Part shown: one piece after another, positions 8,427 to 15,822 of the stretch | Position numbering within the stretch: the first letter of the stretch is position 1 | Layout: each line of letters opens with the position of its first letter | Source: Rhizorhapis suberifaciens | GTDB lineage: Bacteria > Pseudomonadota > Alphaproteobacteria > Sphingomonadales > Sphingomonadaceae | Assembly: GCF_014200045.1 (NCBI RefSeq) | Contig: NZ_JACHOV010000003.1 | Location: 302,567-366,566 of the forward strand | DNA length: 64,000 bases | Direction: 5' to 3' | The notes under the pieces: model-generated | Databases searched by the model: none | The model's input: the letters and a program-made list of their open reading frames with translations, nothing else | What the model was told of the DNA's origin: nothing | Made by a program: the position numbers and the translations under genes

Positions 8427-9053
8427 ATGCGGATATTCGGACGAGAATCCATGCCGGATCAGCGGGAAACAGATGGAAACACGCGGACCGATTCGGGCGC
8501 GTCACGCCGGATCAGGCTGCTCATCGTGGATGAGGAGGCTACTGCCCTCAGCGTCATGGGACGCCGGCTGTCGCACCTGGGACATGATGTGGTGCTCGCC
8601 GAAAACGGCTTTGTCGCACTTAGTCAAATGCAGGCGCAGCGTTTTGACGTCATCCTGATCGACATGACGATGTCGGCCTTGTCGGGCATCGAAACCATGA
8701 AGAAGATGCGGGCATCGGGCCTTCTGGCTGACGCAATGATCATCATGATTTCTGGACGGGCGGAAAGCCATGCTGCCGTGGTGGCCCTGTCTGAAGGCGC
8801 CGACGATCATATTGTAAAGCCTTTTGATTTCGATGTTCTCGATATTCGCATTCGTCGCCTGGTTGCTCGGGCAGATCAGATGAACATTCTTGCGCGTCAC
8901 AATGAATTGCTGGACGCTCGCATCGCCCGTCGAGCAATTGAATTGGGCGAAACCAGAGCTGAACTGGAAGAACTTCACGCGGATCGCGCGCGCCTGGTGC
9001 AATCGATCCAGGCCCTTCACGACGAATTGCAACGGATGGGGCCCGATCGCTGA
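8427..9053 (+). CDS. Single-receiver response regulator with a C-terminal coiled coil
   Basis: A 208-residue protein. Residues 28-148 form a CheY-like receiver: acidic pair D35-E36, phosphoacceptor D79 (in L-I-D-M-T-M), S109 in place of the usual T/S, and K131 in V-K-P-F-D. No DNA-binding or enzymatic output domain follows; instead residues 155-205 are Glu/Arg-rich heptads that predict a coiled coil. I chose the ATG at 8427 because AGGTGGGACC lies directly upstream; GTG 8418 and ATG 8451 are alternatives. No histidine kinase is adjacent, so the partner is unknown. It may act as a phosphorylation-controlled scaffold or adaptor. The 282 bp upstream hold no gene. Confidence 0.82.
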   Translation: MRIFGRESMPDQRETDGNTRTDSGASRRIRLLIVDEEATALSVMGRRLSHLGHDVVLAENGFVALSQMQAQRFDVILIDMTMSALSGIETMKKMRASGLLADAMIIMISGRAESHAAVVALSEGADDHIVKPFDFDVLDIRIRRLVARADQMNILARHNELLDARIARRAIELGETRAELEELHADRARLVQSIQALHDELQRMGPDR

Positions 9054-9146
9054 ACTTCCCCAGTCACGCGCACGAGCAGCAAAATTACCAAGCGCGATAG
9101 CGCAATTTCCTTTAATTACGTGACGTGAAACGCTAGTGACCCAGCC

Positions 9147-10586
9147 ATGACTGGACCACTGACACTTTACGAAAAGATCTGGAACGCTCACGTCGTTGAT
9201 CGGCGGGAGGATGGCACCTGCCTTATCTATATCGACCGTCACCTTGTGCATGAGGTGACCAGCCCGCAGGCATTTGAGGGTCTCCGTCTTGCCGGGCGCA
9301 AGGTGCGTCGTCCGGACCTGACGCTCGCCGTTCCGGATCACAACCTGCCCACGACGCCGCGGATCGACGCCGCTGGCAATCGCATTCCTATTGAAGATCT
9401 GGAGAGCGCCCAGCAACTGGCCGCGCTGGAGCGGAATGCGCCGGAATTCGGCGTGAAATATATCGGCGCCACAGATGTGGAACAGGGCATTGTCCATGTG
9501 ATAGGGCCCGAGCAAGGCTTCACTTTGCCAGGCACAACCCTTGTCTGCGGCGACAGCCACACTGCGGCACATGGCGCGCTGGGGGCCCTGGCCTTCGGGA
9601 TCGGCACCAGCGAAGTGGAGCATGTGCTGGCGACCCAGACGCTGCTGCTCAAACAATCGAAGACGATGGAAGTACGGGTGGACGGACCTCTTGGTTTTGG
9701 CGTCAGTCCCAAGGACGTCATACTGGCCATTATCGGCAAGATCGGTACTGCCGGCGGCACCGGCTATGTCATCGAATATCGCGGCAGTACCTTTGAAGAT
9801 ATGTCGATCGAAGGACGCCTCACCGTCTCCAACATGTCGATCGAGGGTGGCGCGCGCGCCGGCTTGTTTGTCCCTGATGAAAAGACCTTCGCCTATCTGA
9901 AGGGCCGTCCGATGGCCCCCCAGGGAACGGATTGGGACGCGGCCGTTGCTTATTGGAAGACATTGCCGACCGACGAAGGCGCGAAGTTCGACGCCACCGT
10001 CACACTCAACGCGGCCGACATAGCGCCCAATGTCACCTGGGGCACCAGCCCGGAGGACGTCGTGCCGATCACGGGCGAAGTGCCTGATCCGGAGAGCTTC
10101 GCGGACGCCTCCAAACGAGCCGCCGCGTTGAAGGCGCTCGACTATATGGGCCTGCACAAGGGCCAAAAGATGCAGGACGTGGCCGTTGAGCATATCTTCA
10201 TCGGAAGCTGCACCAACAGCCGGATCGAAGATTTGCGCGCCGCTGCATCCGTGCTGAAGGGCCGTCATCTTGCTGGTTCCATAAAGCAGGCATTGGTCGT
10301 GCCGGGTTCAGGACTCGTAAAACGGCAAGCTGAGGCTGAAGGGCTGGACCGTATATTTACAGAAGCGGGGTTTGAGTGGCGGGAACCGGGCTGTTCGGCC
10401 TGCCTTGGGATGAATCCCGACAAGGTGCCGAGCGGCGAACGGTGCGCCTCCACGTCCAATCGCAATTTCATGGGCCGGCAGGGGCCCGGCGCGCGAACGC
10501 ATCTGGTCTCGCCCACAATGGCGGCGGCCGCAGCCGTGACCGGACGGTTGACCGACGTGCGGGAATTAATGAGGAATTCGGAATGA
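9147..10586 (+). CDS. leuC: 3-Isopropylmalate dehydratase, large subunit
   Basis: A 479-residue member of the aconitase superfamily that, with LeuD, converts 2-isopropylmalate to 3-isopropylmalate in leucine synthesis. The [4Fe-4S] ligands are visible: C355 in G-S-C-T-N-S-R, and C416 and C419 in [10 protein letters not shown]. The N-terminal T-L-Y-E-K-I-W and the substrate motif C-G-D-S-H-T-A are typical. Length matches the bacterial heterodimeric enzyme. Its TGA overlaps the ATG of a 35-codon ORF (ATGA), which in turn overlaps leuD, so the three are likely co-translated in the cytoplasm. No leader peptide or attenuator was evident upstream. Confidence 0.97.
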   Translation: MTGPLTLYEKIWNAHVVDRREDGTCLIYIDRHLVHEVTSPQAFEGLRLAGRKVRRPDLTLAVPDHNLPTTPRIDAAGNRIPIEDLESAQQLAALERNAPEFGVKYIGATDVEQGIVHVIGPEQGFTLPGTTLVCGDSHTAAHGALGALAFGIGTSEVEHVLATQTLLLKQSKTMEVRVDGPLGFGVSPKDVILAIIGKIGTAGGTGYVIEYRGSTFEDMSIEGRLTVSNMSIEGGARAGLFVPDEKTFAYLKGRPMAPQGTDWDAAVAYWKTLPTDEGAKFDATVTLNAADIAPNVTWGTSPEDVVPITGEVPDPESFADASKRAAALKALDYMGLHKGQKMQDVAVEHIFIGSCTNSRIEDLRAAASVLKGRHLAGSIKQALVVPGSGLVKRQAEAEGLDRIFTEAGFEWREPGCSACLGMNPDKVPSGERCASTSNRNFMGRQGPGARTHLVSPTMAAAAAVTGRLTDVRELMRNSE

Positions 10587-10690
10587 AGGTGGCCTGGTAT
10601 CTCTTGCTTCTGGGAACGATAATCAGTGGCGCCATGGCCATTACCGCGGGCAGCAGGGCGGCTCCGCAAACGGTGGAGGGCAAGCGATAA
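10583..10690 (+). CDS. Small membrane protein encoded between leuC and leuD
   Basis: A 35-codon ORF whose ATG overlaps the leuC stop (ATGA) and whose TAA shares a base with the leuD ATG (TAATG). A GAGGA site lies 8 bases upstream. The product starts [19 protein letters not shown], a single hydrophobic helix or uncleaved signal anchor, followed by about 15 polar residues ending G-K-R. The exact stop-start coupling on both sides argues that it is translated. It might tune LeuC:LeuD stoichiometry or be a small membrane peptide in its own right. I know of no described function. An alternative is that translation of the ORF matters only to reload ribosomes onto leuD. Confidence 0.65.
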   Translation: MKVAWYLLLLGTIISGAMAITAGSRAAPQTVEGKR

Positions 10691-11274
10691 TGGACCCGGT
10701 ATCGACGATCGAGGGGCGCGCTTATCCCTTTGGCATGAAGAATGTCGACACGGACATGATCATTGCCGCAAAATGGTTGAAGACCATCAGCCGCAATGGC
10801 CTTGGCGTCGGCGCTTTCGAGGCGCTTCGGCAGGATCCCGGCAATGTATTCGACGATCCGGAATATAAGGGTTCGCCGATATTGATCGCGGGGGACAATT
10901 TCGGTTGCGGTTCCAGCCGGGAACATGCCGCGTGGGCGCTCAGCGACATGGGCGTGAAGGCTGTCATCGCTCCCAGCTTTTCCGATATATTTTCAGGCAA
11001 TGCGTTCAAAAATGGAATCCTGACCGTCGCGCTGCCCCAGGAGGCCGTCGATCGGCTGTTGGAGGTAGCGAAGACCGATACCATACATGTGGATCTTGAA
11101 ACGCAGACGGTCACGACCCCATTCCAGGATCGCTTTGAATTTTCGATCGATCCCTTCCGCAGGCATTGCCTGAAAGAAGGACTGGATGAGGTGGGATTAA
11201 CGCTCGAACAGGCGCCGATCATTGGGCAGTTCGAAATGAAGGAGCCTTCCTGGCTGCGGCCAGTGACGGTCTGA
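10690..11274 (+). CDS. leuD: 3-Isopropylmalate dehydratase, small subunit
   Basis: A 194-residue swivelling-domain subunit. Typical motifs are N-V-D-T-D-M-I-I near residues 17-24 and [12 protein letters not shown] at about 70-81, which binds the substrate. It partners LeuC in the isomerisation step of leucine synthesis. Translation probably depends on ribosomes finishing the small upstream ORF, since its ATG overlaps that stop. The length is normal for the leucine-specific enzyme. Confidence 0.96.
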   Translation: MDPVSTIEGRAYPFGMKNVDTDMIIAAKWLKTISRNGLGVGAFEALRQDPGNVFDDPEYKGSPILIAGDNFGCGSSREHAAWALSDMGVKAVIAPSFSDIFSGNAFKNGILTVALPQEAVDRLLEVAKTDTIHVDLETQTVTTPFQDRFEFSIDPFRRHCLKEGLDEVGLTLEQAPIIGQFEMKEPSWLRPVTV

Positions 11275-11333
11275 CTGGCGCAACCTTCTTCCATTCCCTA
11301 TCTTATTGCCATTCTTTGACGTGAGGGCGAGAT

Positions 11334-11870
11334 ATGGCGCAGGAAACGGCGACGTTTGCGGGAGGGTGTTTTTGGTGCACCGAGGCCGTTTTCAACAGTC
11401 TGAAGGGCGTCACCAGCGTTGAGAGTGGCTATATAGGCGGCGGCAAGCTCAATCCCTCCTATGAGGAGGTATGTACCGGGAACACCGGGCATGCAGAAGC
11501 AATTCGCATCCTCTTCGATCCCGAACAGATCGGCTATGGCGATCTGCTGGACATATTTTTCGCGACTCATGATCCGACGACGCTGAACCGCCAGGGCAAT
11601 GATGTGGGGACGCAATATCGTTCCGCCATTTTCCCCCATTCACAACAACAAGAGCAGGATGCTCGTGCGGCGATCGAACGGGCAAGCGCGGAATGGCCGA
11701 GCCCGATCGTTACCCAGATCGAACCCTTGGCTACATGGTATCCGGCAGAGGATTATCACCAGCGCTACTGGGACCGTGTGGGCAACCGCAATGGCTATTG
11801 CATGGCCGTCATTCCCCCCAAGCTGCAAAAGCTGCGCAAGAAGTTCGCCGAGAGGGTGAGGCCGGATTGA
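11334..11870 (+). CDS. msrA: Peptide-methionine (S)-S-oxide reductase
   Basis: A 178-residue cytoplasmic repair enzyme that reduces S-methionine sulfoxide in proteins using thioredoxin. The catalytic G-G-C-F-W-C-T-E motif places the nucleophilic Cys near residue 12. S-G-Y-I-G-G and Y-E-E-V-C-T-G-N-T-G-H-A-E follow, and D-P-T-T-L-N-R-Q-G-N-D-V-G-T-Q-Y-R-S completes the signature. GTGAGGGCGAG precedes the ATG. It lies 59 bp after leuD in the same direction and could be read through from it, but functionally it stands alone. Confidence 0.96.
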   Translation: MAQETATFAGGCFWCTEAVFNSLKGVTSVESGYIGGGKLNPSYEEVCTGNTGHAEAIRILFDPEQIGYGDLLDIFFATHDPTTLNRQGNDVGTQYRSAIFPHSQQQEQDARAAIERASAEWPSPIVTQIEPLATWYPAEDYHQRYWDRVGNRNGYCMAVIPPKLQKLRKKFAERVRPD

Positions 11871-11944
11871 TGTGCATTCATGATCGGCTCATCGACGATT
11901 GTTAGTTGAACGCGGGTAGTCCTGCTGACGGAATGGAGATGCCC

Positions 11945-12184
11945 ATGCAGAAGACCGGACCCCTTGTTTTTGCCGCCGCCCTGCTGCTGCCTGGATGCAT
12001 CGCAAAGACAGCGCTGAACGTGGCCACCATGCCGGTGAAGGCCACCTCCCAGGCCGCCGATTGGGCGACGACAAGTCAGGACGAATCGGATCGCAACTAT
12101 GGGCGGGAAATGCGGCAACGGGAGGCGCGTGAAGCCCGGGAGCGGAAGAAGGCCTGCGAGGAGGCTGGATATCGGGATTGTTGA
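11945..12184 (+). CDS. Small outer-membrane lipoprotein
   Basis: A 79-residue product starting M-Q-K-T-G with a short hydrophobic stretch and a lipobox L-L-P-G-C near residues 13-17, so the mature protein would begin at a lipidated Cys. The rest is Ala/Thr then strongly charged (an Arg/Glu-rich stretch at about 50-70) and ends C-E-E-A-G-Y-R-D-C. I selected the ATG at 11945, spaced from a GGAG site; ATGs at 11933 and 11939 are possible. No enzymatic motif is present. The charged tail may form a helix that contacts peptidoglycan or another envelope protein; this is a guess. Confidence 0.6.
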   Translation: MQKTGPLVFAAALLLPGCIAKTALNVATMPVKATSQAADWATTSQDESDRNYGREMRQREAREARERKKACEEAGYRDC

Positions 12185-12387
12185 AGTCCCTTTCTCAAAG
12201 AGTGAATGGCCTCTCGCTTATCCCAAAACATCGCGATGCTCGGCCGGTTGAATGGCGGCGCTGTTCGGCCGCACCGTGCAGGCTGTTACGCTGATAAAGG
12301 CCAACCCGCTATCGCCACCATCGAGAACGCCGCGCGAAGGGAGCGCGCGGGCGACGGATGGCCAGAAATCCTTGGTAAAGGCACTCG

Positions 12388-12433
12388 CCGTCAATTGACG
12401 GTTGACGTCGCGTCAATTGACGGAATATATAAT
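12388..12433 (+). promoter_or_regulatory. Promoter with two palindromic operators for the Xre/RES pair
   Basis: A perfect 14-bp palindrome CCGTCAATTGACGG (12388-12401) is followed by a second copy of its core, CGTCAATTGACG (12411-12422), with centres 22 bp (two helical turns) apart. Between and after them lie TTGACG (12402) and TATAAT (12428) or TATATA (12426) as likely -35 and -10 boxes. This arrangement fits autorepression by the antitoxin dimer bound cooperatively on one DNA face. Confidence 0.65.
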
Positions 12434-12452
12434 GGGTGAAAGGAGAGGGCGA

Positions 12453-12890
12453 ATGGCAGAGGTCGCTGAATTTGCGGAGGCTCCGCTATCACCTGTTGAC
12501 GTCCAGACATTTTCCAGGAGCGAAGATCGTGCACGACTTTCCGGCGTCGCGCTCAGGGCGTTCCGATCGATCGTTCGGCAGTGGGAATTGTCGAACAGCG
12601 AGGCCGCCGCACTCCTCGGCGTAAGTGAAAGCACCTGGGATCGTATCAAGCGAGGCGTATGGGATCAGCCGCTTTCGCAAGATCAGCTTACCCGCGCCTC
12701 GGCCGCGATTGGCGTATATAAAGGCCTTCATCTGCTTTTCGCCGATGCCATGGCGGATCGTTGGCCAAAGCTGCCGAACCGGGGGTCGATATTCCAGCGG
12801 AAAAGTCCCGTCGACGCCATGATAGAAGGGGGCATTCCTTTGATGCTGGAGACGCGCCGTTACGTCGACGCGGTTCGGGGCGGAATGTAG
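12453..12890 (+). CDS. Xre/MbcA/ParS-type antitoxin
   Basis: A 145-residue antitoxin. An N-terminal helical DNA-binding part (about residues 25-75, with S-N-S-E-A-A-A-L-L-G-V-S-E-S-T-W as the recognition-helix region) is followed by a DUF2384-like toxin-binding segment (about 80-145) containing W-P-K-L-P-N-R and ending V-R-G-G-M. AGGAGAGGGCGA immediately precedes the ATG at 12453, which beats the upstream in-frame ATG. The stop is directly followed by the GTG of the RES toxin, the standard antitoxin-first order. It should neutralise the toxin and bind the twin palindromes upstream. Confidence 0.85.
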   Translation: MAEVAEFAEAPLSPVDVQTFSRSEDRARLSGVALRAFRSIVRQWELSNSEAAALLGVSESTWDRIKRGVWDQPLSQDQLTRASAAIGVYKGLHLLFADAMADRWPKLPNRGSIFQRKSPVDAMIEGGIPLMLETRRYVDAVRGGM

Positions 12891-13577
12891 GTGCTGGATG
12901 GGCTGCCGATAATCCGGGACGCTTTGCCAAGAACCATAAGGCTGGTCACGACGGCGCGTCTGCGGGAATCGGCTTTGCTGGGCTTGGTGGACGCCGAAGC
13001 TCTTGAAGCCTTGGCAGAAATCGAAGGGGCCACCAGCAATCGGCTGGTCGCTCAGGCTCGGGGGACTAGCGAAATGCATTCTTATGAACTCGTCTACGGT
13101 GTGCCACACGCCCATTTCATCAATGCGGCATTCGCTTATGCCAAGCCACGGGAACCGAACCGATTCAACAGCGCTGACCGGGGGGCCTGGTATGCGGCAC
13201 TGGAGTTGGAGACGAGCCTGATCGAGGTACGCTTCCACTTGACGGAGGCACTTGCCGCGACCGGCGTCTTTGAGGCGGTCGTCGACTATGCCGAACTATT
13301 CGCCAGCTTCGCGGGAGAATTTGTCGATCTGCGCTCGCACACTGACCATATGGCTCTTAATCCGAACAGGGCGATCGGCTATCCCGCAGGGAATGCCTTG
13401 GCAGACGCTGCTCGGGCGAAGGGGTTGAATGGCATCATTTATCCTTCCGTCAGACATTCCGGGGGCACATGCATTGCAGCGCTTTTTCCGCATGCGGTGC
13501 AGTCGGTTGCGCAAGGCGATGTGTACAGGATGACCTGGCGCGGATCTCCTGAACCGGAAATTGAGAAGGCAGCATAG
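12891..13577 (+). CDS. RES-domain toxin
   Basis: A 228-residue protein starting at a GTG adjacent to the antitoxin stop. The RES signature residues are in order: Arg in R-F-N-S (about 88), Glu in L-I-E-V-R-F-H (about 110), and Ser in I-I-Y-P-S-V-R-H-S-G-G (about 190). Characterised RES toxins are ADP-ribosyltransferase-like enzymes; several deplete NAD+ in the producing cell. The protein is longer than many RES toxins (about 150-170) because of an N-terminal helical extension of about 80 residues. Confidence 0.88.
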   Translation: MLDGLPIIRDALPRTIRLVTTARLRESALLGLVDAEALEALAEIEGATSNRLVAQARGTSEMHSYELVYGVPHAHFINAAFAYAKPREPNRFNSADRGAWYAALELETSLIEVRFHLTEALAATGVFEAVVDYAELFASFAGEFVDLRSHTDHMALNPNRAIGYPAGNALADAARAKGLNGIIYPSVRHSGGTCIAALFPHAVQSVAQGDVYRMTWRGSPEPEIEKAA

Positions 13578-13638
13578 GATGCTCATTCGGCAACGAGCTG
13601 ACCGAGGTTTCTGCGCGGTTTAACAGGCCGATCGGGAA

Positions 13639-13714
13639 TGGTGGGCGATGACAGGCTCGAACTGCCGACATCCTCGGTGTAAACGAGGCGCTCTACCAAC
13701 TGAGCTAATCGCCC
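13639..13714 (-). tRNA. tRNA-Val (anticodon TAC)
   Basis: The minus strand folds into a full cloverleaf of 76 nt including an encoded CCA. The acceptor arm pairs GGGCGAT with ATCGCCC, the D-arm contains AGCTCAGTTGGTAGAGC, and the anticodon stem CCTCG/CGAGG encloses the loop TTTACAC, giving anticodon TAC (valine). The T-arm has GTTCGAG. I searched nearby DNA by eye for a repeat of its 3' end that would mark an integrated element and found none. The toxin-antitoxin genes and phage fragment nearby still make it a plausible former attachment site. Confidence 0.95.
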
Positions 13715-14579
13715 CCTGTGGGATTCCCGCTGCTTCTAGGGAAATTTGGCCTGTGGTCAAGGGCGCAATTGTGGAACGGAACAGCGACGAGCGGAAAAGA
13801 TCGGACCTGAGAGTCCCGAACTATTCCCGAAGCCAAATGCGCTATCGTCATTGCAAGCGGCCGTCGATCGATGACGAGCAACGACAGTCTCTGTCAGATC
13901 AGGATCAAGGAGTTCGCCAGAGCTATATACAATTGCCCTCGGCCTTCACGGCGTGGCCGGTATCGGAAAAAACGCAACATTTGTAACATTGACAGAAAAC
14001 CGCCATCTTTCCGGCAACATCCGGCGTAACTTCCACGCAATCAGGTTACATTTGGAAAACGCAACATTTGATATTTGAAGAGGCTAGGATTTCTGCGGGG
14101 ATTACACTTTTCCGAGGCAGGAGTGACGCTTCGTTATCCTGGGCGCGCAACTACAAGAATATTGTAAAGTCAGTATGTTGCATGGTGGTGGCGAGGCTTG
14201 GTTTCGGATATTGCTCTTTCTCGCCCCCTCCCTCATGATCGGCAGCGCTGCAGCAGAATTTTTCCTGATGCGGAACCGCTGGGGCGAACGAAGTGTGGGG
14301 CCACAGCTGCATCAAAATGCATCAGCATATATCGCTTGCCATTGGCGCTACCGCGCTGGAGCTGAGCCACAGGGGTGGGGTGGGGCAGTGCATCAAAAGG
14401 GACATAAAAAGTGCGCGGGCGAGGCGGGGAAAAAAGCGCGCGCGTTGGGGTTGCGGCGCGGCCCATGGCTCCGGATGCCCGCCTCGCGTCCTTTCCGGCT
14501 CTCTTCAGACTGGCGGGGGTAAATCCAGTCTCGGATCAGCGTTGGTGACCGCGCGCGCAAGATAATTACGCGATAAGGT
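13715..14579. other. Gene-poor stretch with a short direct repeat
   Basis: No coding frame with a ribosome site and recognisable product was found. A 15-bp sequence AAAACGCAACATTTG occurs twice, at 13969-13983 and 14056-14070, 87 bp apart and in the same orientation. Near 14310-14330 there are two close TGCATCA motifs. Frames of 90-115 codons around 14175-14565 are open but have arginine- and glycine-rich, low-complexity translations and no site for ribosomes. It is probably leftover island DNA. Confidence 0.5.
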
Positions 14580-14627
14580 GTCATTTAAAAGTTGACAGTT
14601 AGCCATGTGTCACTTATAAATGACGAC
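14580..14627 (+). promoter_or_regulatory. Promoter and operators of the HigB/HigA-like pair
   Basis: TTGACA (14592-14597) and TATAAA (14615-14620) are separated by exactly 17 bp, a near-consensus sigma-70 promoter. The predicted start of transcription falls at about 14626-14628, so the mRNA would be leaderless or almost so for the ATG at 14628. Two imperfect palindromes overlap the boxes: GTCATTTAAAAGTTGAC (14580-14596) and GTCACTTATAAATGAC (14609-14624). They share GTCA/TGAC half-sites and are likely the antitoxin's binding sites. Confidence 0.7.
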
Positions 14628-14909
14628 ATGGAAACGCAGCAAACGCCCGCCTTCGCTGAATGGTTCGATGACCTCCGCGACCGCAAGGCAAAGTCCAAGA
14701 TCGCCGCGCGGATCGCCCGAATTGAACTGGGCCTGATGGGCGACGTTAGGGCGGTAGGCGACGGCGTTTCTGAAGCGCGGATCGACTTTGGCCCCGGATA
14801 CCGCCTCTACTTCACGCGCCGGGGCAATAGGTTGATCATCCTGCTTCTGGGCGGCGACAAGTCCACTCAGCAGCGGGATATAGCAAAGGCGAAGGAAATG
14901 GCCGCTTAG
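14628..14909 (+). CDS. HigB/RelE-type addiction-module toxin
   Basis: A 93-residue basic protein of the phage-derived Gp49-like/COG3657 toxin family. It has the family layout: F-A-E-W-F-D-D-L-R-D near the start, A-R-I-A-R-I-E-L-G helix, then G-V-S-E-A-R-I-D-F-G-P-G-Y-R-L-Y and L-L-L-G-G-D-K-S-T-Q strands. RelE-fold members cut mRNA on the ribosome. I use the ATG at 14628; the TTG at 14592 lies within the -35 box. The toxin comes first and the antitoxin second, as in higBA modules. Confidence 0.87.
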   Translation: METQQTPAFAEWFDDLRDRKAKSKIAARIARIELGLMGDVRAVGDGVSEARIDFGPGYRLYFTRRGNRLIILLLGGDKSTQQRDIAKAKEMAA

Positions 14910-14954
14910 ATACCCTGAGCAGCCTCATTGTGGTAAAGCCAAGGAGGGCACACC

Positions 14955-15248
14955 ATGACAATCGAACTCAGCCGCTTTGACGCGGCCGAACATATCACCG
15001 AACCGGAGGATCAGGCCGAGCTTCTGGCCGATGCCGTCGCCACCGGCGATTTCCATGTGATCGCCGCCGCGATCGGCATGGTCGCCCGCGCGCGCGGGAT
15101 GAGCGAACTCGCGAATGAAACCGGCCTCAAGCGGCAACAGCTTTACAAGTCGTTCAGCGCGGAAGGAAACCCGACGCTCGAAACGATGCTGAAGGTGCTT
15201 CCCGCGCTGGGCCTTAGAATGCGGATTGAAACGGCGGTCCAACCCTAA
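14955..15248 (+). CDS. HigA-like antitoxin with an Xre-type helix-turn-helix
   Basis: A 97-residue antidote protein of the COG3636 group. Residues 30-90 form a helix-turn-helix: M-S-E-L-A-N-E-T-G-L-K-R-Q-Q-L-Y is the scaffold and recognition helix, followed by N-P-T-L-E-T-M-L-K-V-L. AAGGAGGG stands ahead of the ATG. It lies 45 bp after the toxin and should bind it and repress the palindromic promoter. The stop abuts a decayed phage portal gene. Confidence 0.88.
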   Translation: MTIELSRFDAAEHITEPEDQAELLADAVATGDFHVIAAAIGMVARARGMSELANETGLKRQQLYKSFSAEGNPTLETMLKVLPALGLRMRIETAVQP

Positions 15249-15543
15249 GTCTCATTCATCTTTGCAGCGCGGATTGCAGGGCCGGCAGATATTCGGGCAG
15301 GCCGTAGATCTCCTGATTGATGTCGGACGCGAGCAGCTGATGCACCGTGTCCGGCGCGAACTCGCTTTGGTTGCGGTATCCCGGCACCCACCAGAAACGG
15401 CCCGGCACCACGCCGCGTCGCGTATATTTTGCCAGGCAATGGTCAAGCCGCATGACACCGCTCAGCCGGTTGCGCACCTCCTGCACATAGGCGTTCCCCA
15501 TGACCAAATAGTCCTGCACCATGCCGGCGAAACCCTCGGTCAT
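15249..15543 (-). pseudogene. Phage portal protein fragment
   Basis: About 95 codons match the middle of PBSX/P2-type portal proteins: V-Q-D-Y-L-V-M-G-N-A-Y, then R-N-R-L-S-G-V-M-R-L, then E-F-A-P-D-T-V, D-I-N-Q-E-I-Y-G-L-P-E-Y and A-L-Q-S-A. Full portal proteins have about 330-380 residues; both ends are missing. The fragment ends exactly where the antitoxin gene ends, and begins beside a TetR remnant. No other capsid, terminase or tail gene is present in the window, so this is a lone scar of a lost prophage. Confidence 0.72.
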
Positions 15544-15545
15544 CT

Positions 15546-15791
15546 GGACAGCATGAAGACACGCAATCGCGCCATCATGCGCAATCTGGTAGGCTCATCG
15601 AACGCGGCATTGCCGATGGCACCTTTCGAACCGGGATCGATCCGATCAACTTGCACATGTCGATCAGCGCATTGTGTTTCTACAATGTTTCGAACCGTCA
15701 CACCTTTTCACGAATTTTTGCGTGGGACATGGGATCGCCAGAAACACTCGCAGAGCGGCGGGAGATAATTGCCGACACCATGCTGCGGTGA
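15546..15791 (+). pseudogene. C-terminal remnant of a TetR-family regulator
   Basis: The plus strand reads E-R-G-I-A-D-G-T-F-R, D-P-I-N-L-H-M-S-I-S-A-L, F-Y-N-V-S-N-R-H-T-F-S and ends I-A-D-T-M-L-R before a stop at 15791. This is the ligand-domain tail found in TetR/AcrR regulators of sphingomonads. Just upstream, about 20 codons (T-R-N-R-A-I-M-R-N-L) continue in another frame, suggesting a small deletion. The DNA-binding half is absent, replaced by the portal fragment on the opposite strand. Confidence 0.6.
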
Positions 15792-15822
15792 TGCCTGCGA
15801 AATGTTCCGGGTTGAGCAAGGG

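Noticed and set aside
12206..12439. 77-codon frame upstream of the Xre antitoxin
   Set aside because: It crosses the palindromic operators and promoter and has no ribosome site or motif.
13969..14070. CRISPR-like repeat
   Set aside because: Only two copies of 15 bp, no third unit, no cas genes.
14175..14565. Overlapping 90-115 codon frames on plus strand
   Set aside because: No ribosome site, low-complexity arginine/glycine-rich product, no family resemblance.
13639..15248. Attachment-site duplication of the tRNA-Val 3' end
   Set aside because: I looked for a second copy of the T-arm/acceptor sequence in the flanking DNA and saw none.
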